Source: Butyrivibrio sp. (lineage in GTDB: Bacteria; Bacillota_A; Clostridia; Lachnospirales; Lachnospiraceae). Taken from it: a stretch of DNA of 25,298 bases. Made by a program: the position numbers and the translations under genes. Below are positions 15,230 to 21,488 of the stretch, piece after piece. Positions within the stretch are counted from its first letter, which is position 1. The number at the start of each line of letters is the position of its first letter. A model generated the notes under the pieces. That model saw only the letters and a list, made by a program, of their open reading frames with translations. It searched no databases and was not told where the DNA came from. Location of the stretch: the NCBI GenBank assembly GCA_024690635.1, contig JAILOW010000025.1, forward strand, positions 1 through 25,298, in the 5' to 3' direction.

Positions 15230-16597
15230 ATGAAGAAAAAGATATCCGCTCTTATCTTACTTATAACACTGGCCGGCACCGGTTGCGGCGAGGCATCAGG
15301 CGTGCCCGTAGTCACGGAAGTAGCTGATGCAGCAGAAACCCCGGCTAAAGATACAAAGGAGTCGGAGTATCCGCTCCAAAATAAAGACGGATCATACTCT
15401 TATAAGTTTGAATTTAAAAATGATTATCTTTCCGCCGATTTTGCCGGCATAGATGTGCTCGACGCCACGGAGGATTATCCCAGAGAACGCTTTGAAGATG
15501 TATTCATGTACTCAAAAGGTGCTTATTTAAATGACCCCGATGTCCCTCCGGAATTCTTCGATGAATGGGGATACTCATGCGCTGCCTGTGATTGCAAGAT
15601 CAAGGGTGACCCGGAGTTCGGGTTCAATTGCACTTATTCCAAAAATATCGACGGAACTGTTACTTTCCTGATCAGTGATCTAAACTACACCATGGCGGTA
15701 CGATGGGAAAAAGGTCAGACACTCTATACACTCTGGGACAACGATGTCATGCGCATCAAGTATGAACGCGTAGGAAAAGAGTATCCCAACCTGGATGTTA
15801 AAGAGATCCTTGCTCACAACGACCTTGTGGGTGCAGATGCGAAAGCATTTGTTGATTCGTTTGATGATGGCCTCTACGACAAGGTGCTGTCCACTCTTTC
15901 CGATAATAAGACTGCTTACTCTCCTCTTTTCCATTTTGATAATGGCGTGATGAGAGCTAAAAACGTTGATGATGAGGCACTTGGAACTGATGACTTCAAG
16001 GAAGTAGGTTTTGAATTCTATCTTCCTAACCTGGGAAGAAGGGTTTTTGAAGTCATCGTTGATAAGCCCACTGGCAGGATCTTCTGTACTTCATACAGGA
16101 CCCTCTATCCCGGAGAAAACTTCGATGCTTATCCCGCCGGTGTTGAATGGAATGAATCCGGACCGGTAACACCTGCTGAAAACTGTCCGGTATTTGAGCC
16201 TGCAGAGCAGGATGATACGGAAAAAGAAGAAACTCCCGAAGAGTCCGCTTCAAAAACAGGTGTGGTAATAGATGAAGAAGAATTTCAACATGGTGTGATG
16301 ATGTCGGCAAAACAGGGAACGGTTGTCAATGATGATTTTGCGACCGGCGTCAGAAACTCAGTCACCGCTCAGTTAAACGGAATGGGAGCGACCGAAGCCT
16401 CGGATCCCGGATCACTCATATACAGGAGAGTGCCCATCAGACTCGGTACCTCCGCCGAAGAGGCTGCCAATGCGGTGATAAATGACGTGCTGCCGATGTA
16501 TGGTTTTGATGTGACCGGCAAGAATTATTATTTCGCCAAAGTAGAAAAGTTTGACAACGGCTATGTTGTAAACATGGGATGGACCGGCTGGAACTAG
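15230..16597 (+). CDS. Predicted secreted lipoprotein of unknown function
   Basis: This 455-residue protein has a lipoprotein-like signal peptide: KKK, a hydrophobic stretch ALILLITLAG, then TGC with Cys19 as the likely lipidated residue. The lipobox (GTGC) is not ideal. The mature protein is acidic. Residues ~45-310 are beta-rich and hold four cysteines close together (YSCAACDCKIKG, FNCTYS) that could form disulfides or bind metal. A low-complexity acidic linker (QDDTEKEETPEESASK) separates this from a C-terminal ~110-residue domain ending NMGWTGWN. I recognise no family. AAGGAC precedes the ATG by ~11 bases. It lies directly upstream of the sensor gene in the same direction with its own promoter and could present a ligand to that sensor; this is inference. 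Confidence 0.78.
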   Translation: MKKKISALILLITLAGTGCGEASGVPVVTEVADAAETPAKDTKESEYPLQNKDGSYSYKFEFKNDYLSADFAGIDVLDATEDYPRERFEDVFMYSKGAYLNDPDVPPEFFDEWGYSCAACDCKIKGDPEFGFNCTYSKNIDGTVTFLISDLNYTMAVRWEKGQTLYTLWDNDVMRIKYERVGKEYPNLDVKEILAHNDLVGADAKAFVDSFDDGLYDKVLSTLSDNKTAYSPLFHFDNGVMRAKNVDDEALGTDDFKEVGFEFYLPNLGRRVFEVIVDKPTGRIFCTSYRTLYPGENFDAYPAGVEWNESGPVTPAENCPVFEPAEQDDTEKEETPEESASKTGVVIDEEEFQHGVMMSAKQGTVVNDDFATGVRNSVTAQLNGMGATEASDPGSLIYRRVPIRLGTSAEEAANAVINDVLPMYGFDVTGKNYYFAKVEKFDNGYVVNMGWTGWN

Positions 16598-16620
16598 TTC
16601 CATGATGTGGCGCGGGTTGG

Positions 16621-16637
16621 TTATGAATTTTTCATAA
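16621..16637. promoter_or_regulatory. Perfect inverted repeat, candidate operator
   Basis: TTATGAA-TTT-TTCATAA is a perfect 7-bp inverted repeat with a 3-nt spacer. It lies immediately upstream of, and partly against, the -35 position of the sensor promoter, where a repressor or activator could bind. It lacks a GC-rich stem and T-run, so it is not a terminator. Confidence 0.45.
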
Positions 16638-16638
16638 T

Positions 16639-16665
16639 TTGATAGTGCATTATCTATGCTATAAT
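16639..16665 (+). promoter_or_regulatory. Extended -10 promoter for the sensor/diguanylate cyclase genes
   Basis: TGCTATAAT (16657-16665) is a perfect extended -10. The -35 is weak (TTGATA at 16639 with 15-bp spacing, or TTTGAT at 16638 with 16), as is common for extended -10 promoters. Transcription would begin near 16672, downstream of the ATG at 16664. That rules out the longer reading of the sensor gene and supports the start at 16715. Confidence 0.68.
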
Positions 16666-16714
16666 GAAAATGGTAACTTGTTTCTACTGCAAACTTTATG
16701 AGGGGAGATTGCAG

Positions 16715-18994
16715 ATGAAATCAATATCCATACAGACGAGGATATTGCTCCTTGTTTCCACTGTTTTAGTGGCAGGGGCTTTACTCTTCTTTGTCATGTC
16801 TTCATTAAAGGTCAGTTCTATTCTTGAGGATGACTCCGAGACTATTATGCTCTCTGCTTCGGAGTATTATACTCATGTCATAAACGACAGCCTTGAATCC
16901 ACAGAACAGTCAGTCACTACCCTCTATAACTATGCTATAGGCAGAGTCGACAAATACGACAATCTCTTTGAAAACGAAAAATTCATTATCCACTATACAT
17001 ATGATGTTGCAGAGCTTGGAAAGACCATAGCCCAGCAGACAGTTGGCGCCATGGCGGTATACCTTAGGTATGATCCGGAGAAGTTTGGTCCCACAGCCGG
17101 ATTCTGGTACACCATTGACTTTGATACCGGCAAGTGGAATCAGACCAGCCCCACGGATATGAGCCTGTATGAAAAAGATGACATTCAGCATGTCGGCTGG
17201 TATTACATCCCTATGGAACGTGGACAGGCCACCTGGATGGAGCCTTATTACAATGCCAATCTTGGTGTAAACATGATCTCCTATATAATTCCCTTTTACT
17301 ATGAAGACGAGCCTATAGGCATCGTCGGCATGGATATAAACATGGACATATTAAAGCATCAGGTTTCACAGATCAATGCTTATGAAACGGGACATGCCTT
17401 TCTTGTTGACGAGGCGGGAGACGTTATCTATCACAGAAAATATCCCAACGGTATTTCAAACAGCTCCATTCTTGAGAGTGACAGACATTTCTTTAAGGAT
17501 ATCCTTGAACTTGAGCAGGATAAACCCACCATATTTACGGGCCTTAACGGAGTTGAACAAAAGGTGGTCACCAACGAACTCAGAAATGGGATGCTCCTTT
17601 GCCTTGCTGCGCCGGTTTCAGATATCACAAGGCCGCAGAGAGTCCTTCTTACCCAGATGCTTATTACTTCCCTGATCATTCTTTTGGTTAGTATGACCGT
17701 TACTTATACCATGATAAAGACTGTAACCAATCCTCTAAAGAAGATGACAAGGATCGCCAAGCAGTATGCAGAGGGTGACTTTGAGGAAGAAATTGCAACA
17801 GAAGGTGATGATGAGGTTGGAATACTATCCAGAACGCTTCAGGCTATGTCTACCGGTCTTAAAGAGCAGGCTGAGATCGCAGATCAGGCGAGTCAGACAA
17901 AGACCAGATTTCTTTCCACCATGTCCCATGAGATCAGAACCCCCATCAATGTCATCATGGGTCTTAACGAGATGATAGGACGAAACAGTAAGGAAAAGCA
18001 GACTGTGGAATATACCATGGGTATCAGAAAGGCGGGAAACGTCCTTATTAACATGGTGGACAGCATACTTGCTTTTTCCAAGCTGGAGTCTGTGGGAGAT
18101 CTTTCAGATTATGATTTCCTGGGAAAAGACTCTTATGTGTCCCAGAACATTGATATTCAGTATCAGATAAACGGGGCGAAGGTCCTGCTTGTTGATGATA
18201 ATGAAATAAACTGTAAGATCGCGGACAATCTTCTTAATATTGTGGGAGTATATCCTGATATAGCATATTCGGGACTCGATGCCATAGACAAGTGCCGTGC
18301 AAACGAATATCACATTATCTTTTTGGATCATATGATGCCTGACCTTGACGGCATAGAGACCCTGCATGCCCTTAGAAGAGGCAAGATCATCCCTCAGGAT
18401 ACAAAGGTCATTGTAATGACCGCAAATGCCATAGAAGGAGCCAAAGATTACTATCTGGGAGAGGGCTTTGACTATTACCTGGCAAAGCCTGTGGAGCTAA
18501 GGAATCTGATGGAAGTGCTTCTTAAGTTCCTTCCGAAGGAGCTCTTTTCCGAGAGTCACGATGCGGTGCTTGAATTTGAACCCGTTAAAATGGTGGGTGA
18601 AGAAGACGATGATTCAAAGGCTGACGATGACCTTGAAAAGACATTGATGCTGTCAGGGGTCAACATGCGGGAGGGTCTTAAATACTGCGTCGGAAACCTT
18701 GCTTTTTATAAAGAAATGCTTGGGGACTATGCAAATGCATGTCAGAAAAAGATAGTGGAACTTGATAAATATGAAAATGATGCGGATCTTAAGAACTATC
18801 AGATACTCATACATTCCATAAAGAGCGCATCAAAGACTATAGGTGCAGAGTCAATGTACCAGCAGGCGCTTGATCTGGAGGAGGCGGCAAAAGAGCAGAA
18901 CGCGGGTAAGATAAAAGAAGAACACAGACACTTTGCTGAAAACTACGTGGCACTGGGGAATGCGATCAGCGAAGCAATCGGAGGCTTAATATGA
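16715..18994 (+). CDS. Hybrid sensor protein Cache-HAMP-HisKA-REC-HPt, lacking the HATPase domain
   Basis: Numbering is from ATG 16715, which has GAGGGGAGA just upstream (759 residues). Membrane segments at about 10-29 and 312-334 flank an extracellular region resembling a double Cache sensor (ending in GIVGMDINMDILK and AFLVDEAGDVIYH). A HAMP region follows, then a HisKA helix pair with H-box FLSTMSHEIRTP (His405), a REC domain (VLLVDDNEIN, phospho-acceptor Asp538 in FLDHMMPDLDG) and an HPt domain (IHSIKSASKTIGA, His700). Between the end of HisKA (FSKLES, Ser459) and REC (Ala488) there are only ~28 residues. The ~150-residue HATPase_c domain with its N, G1 and G2 boxes is absent and the frame is open. 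It should not autophosphorylate. The last 4 bp overlap the diguanylate cyclase gene, its likely partner. Confidence 0.9.
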   Translation: MKSISIQTRILLLVSTVLVAGALLFFVMSSLKVSSILEDDSETIMLSASEYYTHVINDSLESTEQSVTTLYNYAIGRVDKYDNLFENEKFIIHYTYDVAELGKTIAQQTVGAMAVYLRYDPEKFGPTAGFWYTIDFDTGKWNQTSPTDMSLYEKDDIQHVGWYYIPMERGQATWMEPYYNANLGVNMISYIIPFYYEDEPIGIVGMDINMDILKHQVSQINAYETGHAFLVDEAGDVIYHRKYPNGISNSSILESDRHFFKDILELEQDKPTIFTGLNGVEQKVVTNELRNGMLLCLAAPVSDITRPQRVLLTQMLITSLIILLVSMTVTYTMIKTVTNPLKKMTRIAKQYAEGDFEEEIATEGDDEVGILSRTLQAMSTGLKEQAEIADQASQTKTRFLSTMSHEIRTPINVIMGLNEMIGRNSKEKQTVEYTMGIRKAGNVLINMVDSILAFSKLESVGDLSDYDFLGKDSYVSQNIDIQYQINGAKVLLVDDNEINCKIADNLLNIVGVYPDIAYSGLDAIDKCRANEYHIIFLDHMMPDLDGIETLHALRRGKIIPQDTKVIVMTANAIEGAKDYYLGEGFDYYLAKPVELRNLMEVLLKFLPKELFSESHDAVLEFEPVKMVGEEDDDSKADDDLEKTLMLSGVNMREGLKYCVGNLAFYKEMLGDYANACQKKIVELDKYENDADLKNYQILIHSIKSASKTIGAESMYQQALDLEEAAKEQNAGKIKEEHRHFAENYVALGNAISEAIGGLI

Positions 18995-20382
18995 ACAATA
19001 ATTACGATGCAAACTGGGTTGTGGTTGTTGATGATGACCTGTCCAATCTGAAGATAGCAGGATTTATCCTCAGTCAGAAAGGAATACGTGTAACGGCTCT
19101 GCAAAGCGGCACAATGCTAAAAGAGCATATATCCCCCGAAAACTGCCCGGACCTGCTGCTTTTGGATATTCTCATGCCGGACATGGACGGATTCGAAGTC
19201 CTGAAAGAAATGAGGGAATACGAAAAGGAAAATAATCTTCCGGAGCTTCCTGTAGTATTCCTTACGGGAACCGAGGATAAAGAGATTGAGGCAAAGGGTT
19301 TTGAACTGGGCGCTGTGGACTTCATCAGAAAGCCCTTTGAGCCTGATGTCCTTCTTGGAAGGATCAGGAATGTCCTTAAAAACAGTCAAAAGATCCATAA
19401 TCTCTCGGAAGAAGCTTCCATAGATAAACTGACGGGAATACTGAATAAGGGCAGCGTTACCACAAAGCTTGAAAAGATCTGTCCCTTCAGCACCGGCGCT
19501 CTTATGATAATAGACCTTGACAAATTCAAACTGATCAACGATATCTACGGACATGATGCGGGAGATAAGATCCTTGCAGGCTTTGCGGAGCTTATGAGGC
19601 ATCATTTCAGGGCAAACGATATCATCGGAAGGATAGGCGGAGACGAGTTCATTGCTTTTCTCATGAACGGTAAGGAACATGAGGCTATAAAGGGAATATC
19701 CTCAAGGCTTGCTTCCAAGCTGCACAGCATGGCTTTAGATATTTTGGGAAAAGATATGACGATACCCTTTGGAATGTCTGTGGGAGCTGTGATCACTCCC
19801 GGAGGTGAGTCTTATCAGGAACTCTTTTCCAAAGCGGACAAGTCTCTGTATCATGTGAAGCAGAACGGAAAAGGTGGATGCTTTATTTATGACGAGAGGC
19901 AAAAAGTCGTTACTTTTGCCGACAAACAGACAGAGGATATGCGAAAGCTAAATATCATGCTCAGTGAGAGACATGCGGATGAAAGTGCACTGTTTTTGGG
20001 TCAGGAGTCCTTTGTGAGTATTTACAGGTATCTGCTTAGGTTCCTTCACAGATATCACGAGGACGCCTACAAGCTTTTGCTTACCGTAATGCCCAAAAAA
20101 TATGAGGTTGTGGAGTCTGATTTTAACAACGTGATGGAAAAGATAGGAGAGAGCTTAAAGACTACCTTAAGAAACTGCGATATCATAACGAAAAGCTCTG
20201 AGAATCAGTTCTTTTTGCTGCTTCCCATGGTAGATGATTCCACTATTGATATAGTGCTTGGAAGAGTAAATAAGTGTTTTGAAGCATCGGGATATCTGAT
20301 TGACAACGATATCAGCTGCGAAAAAGAACCACTCATCAACAGTAATCTCGTTGATGGGTGGCACGGTATCGTTAATGGATGA
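18991..20382 (+). CDS. Response regulator diguanylate cyclase: REC-GGDEF plus degenerate second GGDEF
   Basis: Of 463 residues, 1-~125 are a REC domain: VVVVDDDLSN, phospho-acceptor Asp59 in LLLLDILMPDMDG, VVFLTGT and the Lys of FIRKPFEP. Residues ~140-305 are a GGDEF domain with DKLTGILNK, MIIDLDKFKLINDIYGHDAGD and the intact signature GGDEF (216-220), so it should make c-di-GMP from GTP. RAND (207-210), five residues before GGDEF, is the RxxD inhibitory site. Residues ~320-460 resemble a second GGDEF domain in which RNCD-IITKS-SENQF aligns with RAND-IIGRI-GGDEF: catalysis is lost but an RxxD motif persists. It overlaps the sensor gene by 4 bp, and phosphate from the sensor's HPt could reach Asp59. 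The gene converges on a minus-strand gene with a 4-bp gap. Confidence 0.92.
   Translation: MNNNYDANWVVVVDDDLSNLKIAGFILSQKGIRVTALQSGTMLKEHISPENCPDLLLLDILMPDMDGFEVLKEMREYEKENNLPELPVVFLTGTEDKEIEAKGFELGAVDFIRKPFEPDVLLGRIRNVLKNSQKIHNLSEEASIDKLTGILNKGSVTTKLEKICPFSTGALMIIDLDKFKLINDIYGHDAGDKILAGFAELMRHHFRANDIIGRIGGDEFIAFLMNGKEHEAIKGISSRLASKLHSMALDILGKDMTIPFGMSVGAVITPGGESYQELFSKADKSLYHVKQNGKGGCFIYDERQKVVTFADKQTEDMRKLNIMLSERHADESALFLGQESFVSIYRYLLRFLHRYHEDAYKLLLTVMPKKYEVVESDFNNVMEKIGESLKTTLRNCDIITKSSENQFFLLLPMVDDSTIDIVLGRVNKCFEASGYLIDNDISCEKEPLINSNLVDGWHGIVNG
20318..20361 (-). terminator. Minus-strand terminator inside the 3' end of the diguanylate cyclase gene
   Basis: CCACTCATCAAC (20329-20340) and GTTGATGGGTGG (20350-20361) form a 12-bp stem with one G-T pair and a 9-nt loop. 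On the minus strand the hairpin is followed by TTCTTTTTCG, a U-rich tract. It would therefore end the SGNH hydrolase transcript ~30 bp after its stop codon while lying within codons of the opposing gene. Confidence 0.6.
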
Positions 20383-20386
20383 CAGA

Positions 20387-21367
20387 TCAGATCTCTGTGT
20401 TTATGGCGGACATATAATAGGAATAAAGGTTTTTGTATGTGTCCTTGTTGTAATGGAGTCCGTCGCCTGTTGAAAAACCTGCTTCTGACAGGTAAGAATA
20501 ACCATCAAGCCAGTTGACTCTCGGATCGAGCTCAGCCTTAAGCTTGGCGTTAAAGCTCTCTATCTGGTCATTGGATACGCTTGCACAGTCTCCCACGGGA
20601 GTTACTGCAGCGTAGTAAACGGTTATGCCTGCATTGGTCCAGGTGTCGATATTGTTGTTTACAAGTTTGATGTATTTGGAGGCATTGCCAAGATCGTTAA
20701 CACCAAAGTTGATGATCATGGTGGTGCCTTTTCCTGCGTAGCTGGAAATTGCGGGAACAGCTGTGTTTTTAAAGTAGCTGTAACCCTCGCCAACCTGAGC
20801 AATGTAGGCCTTGTCTGAAGTGCCTACAGCCATCTTCAGCTGGACTGTTCTGGAATCTCCCACAAAGAGGTAGGGAATGCCGGGAAGTTCATTTGCCATA
20901 TATTCTCCCTTGATAAATGCGGTGGTGTCCTTGAAGTTGACCTCATACCAGCCGTTGTCGGTTTCGCCAGTGACCTGGGTTTCGCTACCCCAGGAGAGCT
21001 TGCCCAGCTTGTCGTAATCGGTGCCTGCGCCGGAACGGACGTTAACGGTATCCCTGGTGTACATGATAATTGGAAGTTCGTACTCTGTTACCGTAAAAGC
21101 GGTGCGGATGAGCTCTGCCGAGTTTTCATCCTGCTGTACATTGACTGTAGTGGCTACCAGTGCATCCAGATCATCTGAAACGGATGCAGCGGCCTCGTCG
21201 ATCGTGCCTGTTACCGCATCAAGAACCGCTGTACTTGAAAGTTCCGCAGCGGCAGTGTTCTTTGGAGTTTTGTCCAATGCTGTTGCAAACAACAGTGCGC
21301 AGCTTGTAATAAGCGCAAATACTGAGAGTAGTATTAAGTTTTTCCTATTTATACTGTTCTTTTTCAT
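20387..21367 (-). CDS. Exported SH3b-SGNH/GDSL hydrolase
   Basis: This 326-residue protein has an N-terminal signal or anchor segment (about residues 11-30) after a basic start. A low-complexity Ala/Asp/Ser stretch reaches ~90. A bacterial SH3 domain (TVNVRSGAGTDYDKLGKLSWG to GWYEVNF, about 103-157) probably binds the cell wall. The C-terminal SGNH hydrolase has block I FVGDSRT (Ser172), block III NFGVNDL (Asn224) and block V DGLHYN (Asp302, His305). Such enzymes remove ester-linked acyl groups, for example from cell-wall sugars; the substrate is not known. No Shine-Dalgarno precedes the ATG, and a consensus promoter ends 7 bp before it, so the message may be leaderless. It converges on the diguanylate cyclase gene and diverges from glmS. 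Confidence 0.88.
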   Translation of the reverse strand: MKKNSINRKNLILLSVFALITSCALLFATALDKTPKNTAAAELSSTAVLDAVTGTIDEAAASVSDDLDALVATTVNVQQDENSAELIRTAFTVTEYELPIIMYTRDTVNVRSGAGTDYDKLGKLSWGSETQVTGETDNGWYEVNFKDTTAFIKGEYMANELPGIPYLFVGDSRTVQLKMAVGTSDKAYIAQVGEGYSYFKNTAVPAISSYAGKGTTMIINFGVNDLGNASKYIKLVNNNIDTWTNAGITVYYAAVTPVGDCASVSNDQIESFNAKLKAELDPRVNWLDGYSYLSEAGFSTGDGLHYNKDTYKNLYSYYMSAINTEI

Positions 21368-21374
21368 CGGGAAA

Positions 21375-21403
21375 ATTTTACATTAGCTGTAACAATATGT
21401 CAA
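21375..21403 (-). promoter_or_regulatory. Proximal promoter of the SGNH hydrolase gene (possible leaderless start)
   Basis: On the minus strand, TTGACA (21398-21403) and TAAAAT (21375-21380) are separated by 17 bp. Only 7 bases lie between the -10 and the ATG (A at 21367), so transcription would begin at or next to the start codon. Confidence 0.68.
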
Positions 21404-21411
21404 ATTTCCTT

Positions 21412-21441
21412 ATTATACTGAATTTGACTAAAAAGTGCCAA
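21412..21441 (-). promoter_or_regulatory. Distal promoter of the SGNH hydrolase gene
   Basis: On the minus strand, TTGGCA (21436-21441) and TATAAT (21412-21417) are separated by 18 bp. Its -35 lies within the spacer of the divergent glmS promoter, so RNA polymerase could not occupy both at once. The resulting leader (~38 nt) still lacks a clear Shine-Dalgarno. Confidence 0.5.
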
Positions 21442-21452
21442 AATCATATAAT
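21424..21452 (+). promoter_or_regulatory. Promoter of glmS
   Basis: TTGACT (21424-21429) and TATAAT (21447-21452) are separated by 17 bp, near consensus. Transcription should begin near 21459, giving a ~30-nt leader with GGAG at about 21480-21483. The leader is far too short for a glmS ribozyme. Confidence 0.82.
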
Positions 21453-21488
21453 GGTTAGCAAATCTGTAGTTATAGAAATGGAGATAAT

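Noticed and set aside
16664..16714. Longer N-terminus of the sensor starting at 16664
   Set aside because: That ATG overlaps the -10 element and precedes the predicted transcription start; the ATG at 16715 has a strong ribosome binding site and begins a normal membrane anchor.
18190..18560. A split REC domain or separate response regulator gene inside the sensor
   Set aside because: The frame is continuous from HisKA through REC to HPt, with no internal stop or new ribosome binding site.
21021..21386. Plus-strand open frame of 121 codons opposite the SGNH hydrolase
   Set aside because: It is a Ser/Ala-rich shadow of the real minus-strand gene, which has a full SGNH motif set.
21453..21488. 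glmS ribozyme in the glmS leader
   Set aside because: The leader from the predicted promoter is only about 30 nt, far shorter than the ribozyme.
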